Positions 22,330 to 33,800 of a stretch of 64,000 nucleotides of DNA are shown in pieces (the stretch's first letter is position 1; each line of letters starts with the position of its first letter). Position numbers and translations under genes: made by a program. The stretch is from contig NC_051115.1 in assembly GCF_014839805.1 (NCBI RefSeq), positions 372,001-436,000 on the forward strand. The letters are read 5' to 3'. The notes beneath the pieces are model-generated. The model was given only the letters and a program-made list of their open reading frames with translations, did no database searches and was not told the DNA's origin. The stretch comes from Manduca sexta (Eukaryota > Arthropoda > Insecta > Lepidoptera > Sphingidae).

Positions 22330-23045
22330 GACACCCTAATACTTATGCAGTCTTACTTATAAACTTGTTTTAGAGTTAAGAGGTGGATTATTCTTTACGA
22401 GGTGTTCATGATTTGTTGATAAACGGCGATAGCCTAGTTGGGTGTGGAACGCACTGCCGATAAAAATGTCCATAGGTTCAAATCTCTCTCAGTTGTAAAG
22501 GGAATCAAAACCTATAGAGTACTTTCCGTTGAGTTAGGATCATGAAATTTGGCAACGAGCAATATCTTACAGCACAAGTAAAAATCTATAAACCATATTT
22601 ATTTACTTTTATAATTACAACACGCCTTTTTAGGCTGGGACGCTCAAGTGACAGCTTTATTTTATAAAGTATATACCTTGTGGTTTAAAAAAATGGGTTC
22701 ACTGTAGAAACAACAGGTGGCGCTATTAATTATTTTGGTACACATCTAACAACTTGAATAAGAAGAAATCTAATTTACTATTATAAAGTTATTTGTCATT
22801 GTTGCAATAGCCGTGTCAAGGGATAGGCAATAAGTTTGTCAAGTTTGCACTTATACAGTCTTACTTATAAACTTGTTTTAGCGTTAAGAGGTGATTCAGA
22901 ATTGCTTAAATAGCTGTCAAAAACATCACCGGTTCCTAGTTTAAACTTAAGAGGCAAGATGGCGGGTTTTGACTTACAGCTGATCGAGTTTTGTGTTTTA
23001 ACTAAGCATAGCATTGCGAATATTATAAGTAAAACTGATAATGTA
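22330..23045 (+). repeat. R7 element with a SINE-like head
   Basis: A head resembling S1 (GCGATAGCCTAGTTGGGTGT ... ATAGGTTCAAATCTC) is joined to a body unlike S1: AACCTATAGAGTACTTTCCG, TTTTTAGGCTGGGACGCTCA, ACATCACCGGTTCCTAG. The 38-bp word ACTTATAAACTTGTTTTAGC occurs at 22213, 22349 and 22857, near the borders. A second copy is at 32780-33440; the 3' half recurs at 37600-37810 (minus). Confidence 0.78.
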
Positions 23046-23222
23046 GAACTGTTTAATAAATGAAGCTTAATTTATCATTCGAGAAGTCATTCTGAATTCA
23101 TCATAGCATATTTTTGGATATAGGCGTTCATGCTTTCGACACTAAGGGAAACCTGTGAATGATACTAGAGTCCCCCGTTTTATTGCAAGGACCCGGTGGA
23201 GAGTGGGGAAAGAAATTTTCGC

Positions 23223-23542
23223 GGGCAATAGCCTAGTTGGGTGTGGAACGGACTGCCAAGACGAATGTCCGCAGGTTCAAATCCCAAGGGCACGCACCTC
23301 TGACTTTTCTAAAATCATGTCTGTATTCTTTGTGAATTTATCGTTCGCTTTAACGGTGAAGGAAAACATCGTGAGGAAACTTGCACATCTGAGTAGTTCT
23401 CTATAGGAATTTCGAAGGTATGTGAAGTCTACCAATCCGCACTAGGCCAGCGTGGTGGACTAAGGCCTAATCCCTGTCAGTAGTAGAGGAGGCCCGTGCT
23501 CAGCAGTGGGAAAATATATAATACAGGGCTGATATTATTATT
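23223..23542 (+). mobile_element. S1 SINE, intergenic
   Basis: Full length, both boxes intact, with a TTATTATTAT tail. Confidence 0.88.
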
Positions 23543-23572
23543 ATAGACATCAATAGTCAACAGTCCTGGAGG

Positions 23573-23780
23573 AAGGCTGGGATGAGATAGCTGGGAAGGA
23601 AGTGTGGGGGATTGATAAGGAAACCTCTTAGGATGGGACTAGGGGAGAACAAAGGATGTTCGCGAGCCCTTATAGGTCTCAATGTGAATTGGCAACCATG
23701 AGGTACACACACTGAACTGTGTGCCTAGAGAGACAAATGTCCCCCGTGAGGGCGTTCACGAGGTGTGGTGACCTAGCGTA
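23573..23780 (+). repeat. R4 repeat, intergenic
   Basis: Partial copy, GGGAAGGAAGTGTGGGGGAT through GGCGTTCACGAGGTGTGGTG. Confidence 0.66.
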
Positions 23781-23989
23781 CAAGCGTACCTCCAAACTAT
23801 CGCATTCACACTAATCAAATGCAAATTGTAAATGAATATGCAATTTTAGTGCCGGATACAAGGAGCAGAAAAACAAATATTACTATTGTATTCTTGATGT
23901 AAATTTCGTTATGGGTCCCTTATTACCTGAAGTAAATAAATAAATAAATAAATTTCGAAAAGGGCACATGTCCGATTTTGTCCGAAATT

Positions 23990-24185
23990 CCCTGGGCGAA
24001 AAAGTTCTGGAGTGGTGATCACGAACCGGGAAACGCAGCGTAGGCAGGCCCAAACGAGATGGACCGACGATCTGGTGAGTTTCGTCGGAGTCCGATGGAT
24101 GAGGGCGGCCCAGAACCGGTCCGTGTGGCGCTCAATGGGGGAGGCTATGTCCAGCAGTGGACGATTCCCGGCTGAAATGTAGCTC
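23990..24185 (+). pseudogene. 3' end of a LINE ORF (remnant)
   Basis: In the plus frame this reads RRQAQTRWTDDLVSFVGVRW, then MRAAQNRSVWRSMGEA, to a stop (TAG) at 24180. R-W-x-D-D-L-V ... W-M-R-A-A-Q-x-R is the usual C-terminal end of RTE-like LINE polyproteins in insects. Only the last 65 or so codons are visible. Intergenic between gelsolin and Yellow gene 1. Confidence 0.7.
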
Positions 24186-24510
24186 ATTAAAACTAAAATA
24201 TCTCAATACATAACAGTGATACGTCATAGTGGTTTTATTAACAACAAAAAATTACAGAAGTTTTGTAATTTGTTATTATATTTACATTTCTCGATATAGA
24301 TCTAGATATTATATGTACCCTTTTCGTAATTACATATTCAATTGTATTCTTTGTGCTTGTCATTTAAAATGAAGCTACATATTTAAACATGTTCAGAATA
24401 AAAAAATACATAAATTACAATACATTGACCGTGACTGACCGTGTGACTAAGGATGACACTTTTAGAAAAATACATAACATTAAAAATTCACGAAAAATAT
24501 AATCTTATTA

Positions 24511-24672
24511 CAAACGGACTGTCGAGACGAATGTCCGCAGAATCAAAAGCCAAATGCAACTATTTTTTTTTTAAATATGTGTGTATTCTTTGTGAATAAT
24601 CGCTTGTTTGATGAAGGAAACCATCGGAAACCTGTATACCTAAGTTCTTTTTAGGCATTTTGAGAGTATGTG
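24511..24672 (+). mobile_element. S1 SINE, decayed
   Basis: Only GGACTGTCGAGACGAATGTC through TTTGAGAGTATGTG is left; A box and tail are missing. Confidence 0.65.
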
Positions 24673-25040
24673 AAAACGAGACCGTATATACACGGCCATT
24701 TATTTATTTTAATCCTATTTTCCCTTTCCATAGGTAGGTAGAGGGGTACCCCTCATTCTGCCAGCTATATTAGATAATAGAAAGCAAACGTATTGCCGTT
24801 TGCCGGGCACACTTCCAGACTCCGAACTAATTCCAAGCAAAAACCCAACACTTTACCGACCTGGAATTGAACCTGGCACCTCGTATAGTCGTATCTCTCC
24901 CGCAATACTGTGCCATTAGGCAGTTATAAATCTATACTTATATACTGATTTCAATGAAATTTGGTATGGAGATGGTTTGATATCCTGGGATATTTTGTTG
25001 TTAATGTACATATTAACGGATTCCATATACTTTACATGTA
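24673..25040. other. No gene recognised
   Basis: GGTACCCCTCATTCTGCCAG and the following CCAAGCAAAAACCCAACAC look like part of a tRNA-derived repeat, but no second copy was found here. Confidence 0.35.
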
Positions 25041-25353
25041 ATAATATAATAATATCAGCCCTGTATTATATACTGTCCCGCTGCTGGACACGGGCCTCCT
25101 CTACTATTGAGAGGAATTAGGCCTTAGTCCACCACGCTGGCCTAGTGCGGATTGGTAGACTTCATACACCCTCGAAAATTCCTATAGAGAATTTCTCAGG
25201 TTTCCTCACGATTTTCCTTCACCGTTAAAGCAAACGATAAATTCACAAAGAATACACACATGATTTTAGAAAAGTCAGAGGTGGGATTGGGATTTAAACC
25301 TGCGGGCATTCGTCTCGGCAGTCCGTTCCACAACCAACTAGGCTATCGCTGTA
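25041..25353 (-). mobile_element. S1 SINE, intergenic
   Basis: Full length with short gaps; ends at GGCTATCGC. Confidence 0.86.
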
Positions 25354-25538
25354 ATATCCTTTACATGTGCTGTAAGGTATTTCTTGCCAAATTTTATGAT
25401 TTTAGGCCAAAGGTAAGTACCCTAGTTTTGATTCCTTGTGAAATTTCAAAATATGTGATATAAACGGTCATATCTTTTGATTGCTATTACATGTTTGATA
25501 TTTTCACAGCTGAAAGAGAACATGGACATGATAAATGG

Positions 25539-25802
25539 TAGGTCTCTCATATGTGAGAGTCCGCCTGGGTAGGTACCACTAAAATGTCTGTTCCTACCGC
25601 CAAACAATGTGTAGTCACTGTTGTGTTCCGGTTTGAACATTGTAGCCAGTGTAACTACTGGACATAAGACTTAACATATGTCTCAGAATGGCGAGCGTCG
25701 TGGAATACCAAACACTTTGTAATTCAAGGTGTTGGTGTTTCTACTGTTTATAGGTATCGCTTACCATCATAACGGCAAGCTCGTCTCGTCATTTAACAAT
25801 AA
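25539..25802 (+). repeat. R1 repeat, intergenic
   Basis: Full-length copy with TCTCATATGTGAGAGTCCGC. Confidence 0.75.
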
Positions 25803-26280
25803 AAAATATATATATTTGATGCACATTTTAATTTAATATCTCTTAACGCGTTCTTGAGAAAAATGGTCTTGGCAGACGGGCAACAAGTTGATCTTATAAA
25901 AATTCCGTACCTCAATAGGAAATTCATAATTTTAATATCGGGCAAGTCTATCAAAACGCCTCAGGGTTAAACCCAAACGGGAATTTATAAGATATGGCAA
26001 CGACAACCCTGATTCTTGATAAAACGTTAAATAAACAATAATAAAAAACCTGTTAGTGATAGAGATGTTGCGTAAATATCGATTAATTCGATTGTAAGGA
26101 AAGTCTCGAATTGACTTTTTTCATATGTACTGTGTACTAGATCTGGCGTTCCATACACTCATCGTTTTCGACTCAACTTTACTACTATCCGAACACCTGA
26201 CTTTAGTACGTTGTCTACATTGACGGCGTGTTGTGTACGGAGTGACGCTCATAATATAAGAACTCGAGTCTAAGTGTAAA
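25803..26280. other. No gene recognised
   Basis: Contains R9 pieces (25830-26030, minus). GATCTGGCGTTCCATACACT near 26140 recurs inverted near 49320 and in part near 21735. Confidence 0.45.
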
Positions 26281-26462
26281 CCTAGGGCCTTATTCTCTAT
26301 CCCGCACGTTATTTTAACCGTGCGTAACAAGTACGTAACACAACGCATCATGTTTAGGACTATAGAAATTTGGCTTACAGAATACCATTCCACGCACATT
26401 TCTCGAAGATAACATGACACGGCCGCGTTACGCGTTTACATTATCATACAGAATAAGGGCCC
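26281..26462. mobile_element. Possible MITE with AGGGCCTTATTCT ends
   Basis: Opens GGGCCTTATTCTCTATCCCG and closes ATACAGAATAAGGGCCC. Single copy in the window, so the call rests on the inverted ends alone. Confidence 0.5.
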
Positions 26463-26667
26463 TGGATGTGAATAAAAATATTAGTCAAATAAGTAAAATT
26501 ATTTGTTTTTCAAGTGAATAAATAGTTGTGTTGTAATAATAGTGGTTGCCATTTTAGTTCAGATTTTGAACAAATATTTTATATGGACGTTCGTGTCTAG
26601 AATATACATCAATGATTATTTTATGTTATGATGGTTTATTTGTCTGATCTGTACATATCTATCTATA

Positions 26668-26830
26668 CAGGGTCGTTTTGAAATTGCGTTAATAAATGAA
26701 ACCACATACTTATCATCTCTGCTAACAATAAGCCAAAAAATATGAATAATCTAACCATTCACCAAAAAAACGACTGCTTTACTTTTCTAATTTTTCTAGT
26801 TTAGTACAAATATGTGTGTGTAAATATTAC
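26668..26830. mobile_element. M1 MITE fragment
   Basis: Starts with the inverted end ACAGGGTCGTTTTGAAATTG and keeps about 160 bp before the similarity ends. Confidence 0.6.
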
Positions 26831-27204
26831 TGACTGGAGATTTATTTATTTTATTTATTTACACTTAATACATTTGGTATACAGGCAGCCTTAATGCCAT
26901 GGGTATTCTCTCCCATTCAACCTTAAGTATAGAGAGAACGAAGGCAGGTTCCTAATAAAAGAAGTATGGAATCAATATGGAAATATGGAACACGGGTAGG
27001 CGATGTCTTGGATTAACGCATAGGCTACCTTGTATCCCGATTATTTGCTCCCATAGTAAGTAATAGGATTCTGATTTTTTTTATATTGTTGGCGATGGCA
27101 ACTTACTATTGACTCTATAAATTATTACAGAGTTTTTGAGACTATCTTAATGGGACATCTGCGTGCAACACCTATAAAAAAATCGACATCTTACAAAGAT
27201 CTAC
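26831..27204. other. No gene recognised
   Basis: TTTATT-rich start, then low-complexity AT-rich sequence. Confidence 0.45.
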
Positions 27205-27330
27205 GTATTATTTGTTGGTGGTAGGATATTTTATATCCGCCCGAATAGCGACCGTCCACAAGGCATTAAAACCCGCTATAGTAGCCCACGTGTGTTGCGT
27301 TCTGAGATCACCCTGTGTATCTAGTTCCAA
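27205..27330 (+). repeat. R2 fragment upstream of Yellow gene 1
   Basis: GGTGGTAGGATATTTTATAT through TTGCGTTCTGAGATCACCC. Confidence 0.65.
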
Positions 27331-27856
27331 TTTCTTCTTCAAGTGCCTCATCATGATTAATGGTTGGCCGTCAGCTTCTTGTATTTCTCCTTGTCATTTG
27401 CCAGGCGGAACAAGTGCTCAACGGAGGTAATATCGGTCCATTCCCAGATGTTTCTGAGCCACCATTTTTTCCTTCCCAGCGCGTTTCTTCCCCTCCCTCC
27501 ACCTTGCCCATCATTATTAATCGTAACAGTATTATCTTTCGTGCCTAAAGCCGGGGCCGAGATATCCTATCTTGCGCTGGTTGAGGGTTTGCTTCATTAT
27601 TCGGGGCATATTGACATTAGAATGTCTAGAGAGCACGATATCGTTCCTGACCTTGTTCCGGTTCCAACAGGCCGGCATAATTGTGACGACTGGCGGTGTA
27701 AATCATTAATCATCATTGGACCCTACTCATCAGTTGGGTCACTTTGCCGTACAAAAAATCAAATCGAATAAAACTAAAATCGATACGAAACATCACTATG
27801 CAAATCCAGTTGGGTTCTAAGAAGTCAATACATTCAAAGCGTTTGTACAATCAACA
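27331..27856. other. Upstream region of Yellow gene 1
   Basis: CTTCTTCAAGTGCCTC near 27335 matches 20890, so the first half is repeat-like. The last 80 bp before the ATG look unique and include ATGCAAAT at 27798. No clear TATA box or initiator. Confidence 0.35.
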
Positions 27857-30800
27857 ATGTTTAAAATAAATGTGATATTGTTTTTAATTAATTATGTAAT
27901 TGCACAAGGAAATATTGGCGACGGAAAACTAAAGCAAATATTTAGTTGGAAACAAATAGGTTATGATATTCATGGAGTTAAATGTAAGTTTGTTTTTATT
28001 CTTTTAATTTACAAAGTAGTGCTTTTTAAATTTTTTCTTGGTTGTTTTTGTATCACGTAGTGTCGAGGAAGGGACGCGGTCCGCTGTTCATATTTGTCAT
28101 TTTAACAAACTTTTGCTCGCACTTCGCAGGCGTGATAGAGTTTTTTAGGATAAAAGTCTTTCCCATGGTCTCAAACAATCTTCACACCATTTGTTTATTG
28201 CTTTGCATGAGCACGAGCTTGCCGTTCGCCTGATGATAAGCGATACGACCGCCCATAAACAGTAGAAACACCAACACCTTGAATTACAAATTCTTTGAAT
28301 AGTAGTAGTGGCTTTAGCGCGCGTAAAATTAAAATTACTTTTTATCAATATTTATTTTGTTCGAAACTTACACTTTTTTATTTTACATCTACGACTCAAG
28401 TAACTTATTGTAAAGTGTTATTTCCAAGTAGATAAGTATGTGGTTTCATTTAGTAACGCGATGTCAAAATTACCCTGTATGTATATTAATATTTTACCCT
28501 GTAATTTTTTTCTCCAACAATAAAAATCTTTTTTCTTTCTTTATCTTTATTTATTTTAATTAGTATTTTTTTGTTATTCAAGTTAACTCGTAGTTTAGAT
28601 ATAGCTGTATATAACATAATTGCCATTTACAACGCCATTTTGACTCTTTGTTACTACATGAAACCACATGCTTATCTACTTGGAAATAACACTTTACAAT
28701 AAGTTACTTGAGCCGTAGACGTAAAATAAAAGTGTTTCGAACGAAATAAATATTAATAAAACGTAATTTAATTTTATGCGCCCTAAAGCCACCAATTCTG
28801 CTCTAAGAGAATTCGTAGTAACGGCAACATCATACTTTGAGTCAGAAATACTCCCACGCACATGCCATATTCGCATTAAACTCCAAAATGATAAAAAAAT
28901 CAGAAAACTAAAACCAGGATTTTTCGTGAAATATTCGTTATTAATGGATGACTTTTGGCACAATACCAGCAAAGGTGAAAACGAGTATATGTTTTCATTT
29001 TGTAACGCGATGTCAAAATGATCCTATAGAAAAGAAGGATCCTATAGATAAGAAGAATTGAAAAAAAGTGCTCAGGTAAAGTATACGTTAGGGACATCGT
29101 TGACGAATCATTTTAAGAGTTTCCTGTTTCGAACAAAACAAATATTAATAAAATGTAATTTTAATATTACACGCCCTAATGCCACTACTACAATGGTGTT
29201 CTACAACGGCGGATATCATAACTCGATTCCTGCTTCCCATTCGTAATTTATATAAAATCTAACCATCATACCATCATTAGAACGATTTGCAGACCGCATT
29301 TATACCTATTAGTCCCTTTCGAAAATCTCGTTTCGCCTGTTACCAATTCCTCGTATATTCCAGATAGAAACAGCTCAGACCACGAACGAAGACCGGACGG
29401 CATTATTTTCGACCAAGACCTAGAAGAGGAAGAGAAATTCTTCATTCAATACAACAATGTTCCTATAGGATTACAAGTGTATGCTGATAAAGTGTTTGTA
29501 ACCGTGCCTAGAAGGAAATATGGTAAGATCCGAATATACTGAAAATGCTACTACCGTCAGATTTGCTGGTGGTAGGATATGTATATTTATATCCGCCCGG
29601 ATAGCGTATACAAGGTGTTAAAACCCGCCATAGTAGCCCACGTATTGCGTTCCGGGATCACTCTGTGTATATCCGGGTCCAACAGGCATAATTGTGTCGA
29701 CTGTTGAAGAGTAATCATCTCTCGTTAGTCGACATTCTAATGGACCCCACTCGACTTACCATCAGTAGCAGTGGAGTCGCTTTGCGGTGCCCGAAATTTA
29801 TATAACATATAGAAAAATAATGTTATCATAACTTTAGTAGTATTTATTTTTTTAATGTGGATATAGTGTATATTAACATAACCTAACACATTTATACATA
29901 GTAGCAGACCATAAGGCACGATGTCGACCCGGCACATGCAGAATTTCGAGCAGAAACAATTGACTAGTTGATACCAAGCATTATTAACCTCACAAATGTA
30001 ATCTTCGTCGACGGCAGCATGAGATCTATCTTCTATCCCGAGGGTCACCACACACAAACGGCGGACAGTTTCCAGCCGTGCGCCAGTGACCTCCTGATGA
30101 CCCTATTAGTCGCCTCTTACCTCAGGGATACCATGGTGGAATTCTCCAAACACCCCTAATCCACAGGACGGAATATTTTCCACCTTTATTGAAAAACCGT
30201 TGGAGTTAACCGAATAAACCTTATTTCAGGAATACCTTCGACCCTTAACTACGTGGATAGAAGTGCTCCCTCTCCACTGCTGATGCCGTATCCTAGCTTC
30301 GAAGAAGTGAAGAGACTTGTTTCAGTGTATCGGCCCGCGGTGGATGAGTGTGATCGACTGTGGATGGTCGACACGGGACTTTTAGAAGTACCAGGTATAA
30401 GTTTTATGTACTCACGCCTTATATCCTCGAGGTAGAGGGTTGGGAAAAAAGTAAGCCAGGAGTTTCTTTCTGCCTTTCTTCTTCGGGTAGTCATCGCTTA
30501 GTTAGCTAGTGAATGGCGGGTAGGTTAGCTAGGTTAGGGCTCATGTCCTCACCGGTGAGGATCGCGACGGGTTTGCCTTATATTTCCCCTTACCTGCCAA
30601 CCCGATCTGGCTACTTTGTTTTATGTCTTGCATTCCATAAGAATTTTGTCCCTTATTTAAAATATCCCTAGTTACATAAGTGGTCTTAAGTGTTATGTCA
30701 GAAATAATAAATATTCTTATAAATTGTTTTGACGTATAATAAGTGCAACTTTGTTCGCTTACGTAATAAATATAGTATTTTATTTTTATTTTAAATGCAT

Positions 30801-33800
30801 CAACTTTAACTGTGCGTATTCCCAGGATGTGATTGGGGCGAGCCTATTGCCATATCGGACACAAATTCCAGTCTCCGGGCTGATACCTTTTCTACAGGGT
30901 CAATTTGACATTGAGTTACTAAATGAAACCATATACTCGTTTTCACCTTTGCTGACATTATGCCAAAAATCATGCATTAATAACGAATATTTCACGAAAA
31001 ATCCTGGTTATAGTTTTCTGATTTTTTGATCATTCTGTAGTTTAATGCGATTATGGCGTGTGCGCGGGAGTATTTCTGACTGAAAGTATGATGTTGCTGC
31101 TGCAACGAATTCTCTTAGAGTGGTAGTAGTGGCTTTAGGGCGCATAAAATTAAAATTACTTTTTATTAATATTTATTTTGTTCGAAACTTACACTTTTTT
31201 ATTTTACATATAAGGCTCAAGTAACTTATTGTAAACTATTATTTCCGAGTAGATAAGTTTGTGATTTCATTTAGTAACGCGATGTCAAAATGACACTGTA
31301 TATTCAATTATTTCCAGGAGCTCGTAAGCAACTCCAGCCGCCTGCGATCTTGGCGTACGACTTGCCGACCGGCACACTACTGTTCAGATACGTGTTCGGT
31401 TCCGCTGTCCTGATCAACGAAAGGACTAGCGGAGGTAAATTATCCTGGATTTTATCACTTTAATACAAAAGTGCTTGCAAATTTTACTATAAGTAACGCG
31501 TAAAATGCGTTCGTAAAAAACGGCGATAGCCTAGTTGGTTGTGGAACGGACTGCCGAGACGAATGGCCGCAGGTTCAAATCTCAAGGGCACACACTTCTG
31601 ACTTTTCTAAAAAAATATGTGTGTATCTTTGTGAATTATCGCTTGCTTTAACGGTGAAGGGAAACTACGTGAGGAAACCTGCACACTTGAGAAATTCTCT
31701 ATTAGGAATATTCGAGGATGTGTGAAGTCTACTAACCCGCACTAGGCCAGCGTGGTGGACTAAGGCCTAATCCCTCTCAGTAGTAGAGGAGGCCCGTGCT
31801 CAGCAGTGGGCAAGTATATACTACAGGGCTGATATTATAACGCGTAAAGCTGTGGCAGTTACGTCGGGATGTTGAAGGTTGTACCACGGGGCCTTGCCGT
31901 TCCTGGTTCCATATGGCAGCTCGTTTATAAAAATAAAGAATTATTTCCTTTGAGTAAATAATATGATTGTGATGAATTGAAGTTTAATTTTATATAATAA
32001 TAATAATAATATCAGCCCTGTATTGTAAACTGTCCCACTGTTGGGCACGGGCCTCCTCTACTACTGAGAGGGATTAGGCCTAGGTCCAACACGCTGGCCT
32101 AGTGCGGATTGGTAGACTTCACACACCTTCGAAAATTCCTAACAGAGAATTTCTCAGGTATGCAGATTTCCCCACGATGTTTTCTTTCTAATCCCTCTTA
32201 GTAGTAGAGGAGGCCCGTACCCAACAGTGGGATAGTATATAATACAGGGCTGATATTATTATATTGCTATCTCCAGTAATTAGAGTACTTGCCTTCCAGG
32301 TGTAATACAAAAATTCCACCCTGTGTGTAGCATTTTTGATTATCAAACCCAAAACCATTTCAGGCCTGACTTCAATAACAATTGACGTGCAACGATCGGC
32401 ATGCGACGACGCGTACGCGTATGTTAACGACTTGGCAACAGAGGGTCTGGTAGTGTTTTCGCTAAAACAAAGACAGTTTTGGAGGATTAATCATCCAAGT
32501 TTTTCTCATGACGAGAGCGCCATGAACTTCACAGCTGCTGGTATGTATTTATCCCCTTATTCATAAACGTTATTTATCTAAGGACGGAGCATTGCTGTGA
32601 TAACAAGTCTGTTCCTTAGTGCTGACGGTATGGCAGCCTTCGCAGCACGTAGACATAGGGCCGTTGTGATTGGCTAATATTGAGATACAACTTGAATCTA
32701 GTTGGCTGTCAGATAAACAAAGCTGAGAAACAGACTTGTTATCACAGCAAGGCTCCATCTTTAGATAAATAATGTTTATGAATAAGTGGATTATTCTTTA
32801 CGAGGTGTTCATGATTTGTTGATAAACGGCGATAGCCTAGTTGGGTGTGGAACGCACTACCGATAAAAATGTCCATAGGTTCAAATCTCTCTCAGTTGTA
32901 AAGGGAATCAAAACCTATAGAGTACTTTCCGTTGAGTTAGGATCATGAAATTTGGCAACGAGCAATATCTTACAGCACAAGTAAAAATCTATAAACCATA
33001 TTTATTTACTTTTATAATTACAACACGCCTTTTTAGGCTGGGACGCTCAAGTGACAGCTTTATTTTATAAAGTATATACCTTGTGGTTTACAAAAAATGG
33101 GTTCACTGTAGAAACAACAGATGGCGCTATTAATTATTTTGGTACAGATCTAACAACTTGAATAACAAGAAATCTAATTTACTATTATAAAGTTATTTGT
33201 GATTGTTGCAATAGCCGTGTCAAGGGATAGGCAATAAGTTTGTCAAGTTTGCACTTATACAGTCTTACTTATAAACTTGTTTAAGCGTTAAGAGGTGGTT
33301 AAGAATTGCTGAAATAACTGTCAAAGACATCACCGGTTCTTAGTTTAAACTTAAGAAACAAGATGGCGGATTTTGACTTACAGCTGATCGAGTAAATTTA
33401 TGTTTTAACTAAGCATCGCTTTGCGATTCTTTTATAAATAATATTGATATACTTAGATACCTTACCTACAAGTTCGTAAAGAACCCTTGGCATGCGAATC
33501 CAACTCAGACTTCTTTGGGTTTTTTCTATTTGACATAGTAATAAAGCCTCTTAACATTTTTTTCTATATCAAAGAGTTCTGGTAACTTCTTTTCTATTTA
33601 CAGGGAGCGTCATCAACTGGAAAGATGGCGTATTCAGCATTGCCTTATCAGAGACCAGGAAATCCATAAGGACAGCGTACTACCACCCTCTAGTGTCAAC
33701 TCATGAGTTTTCAATAGACACAAGGATTTTAAAACAAAGAGGTTTCAACTTCAACAACCAGTTTAAAGTAAGTCGCAAAATGGAGCCAAAGGCCTTTCTT

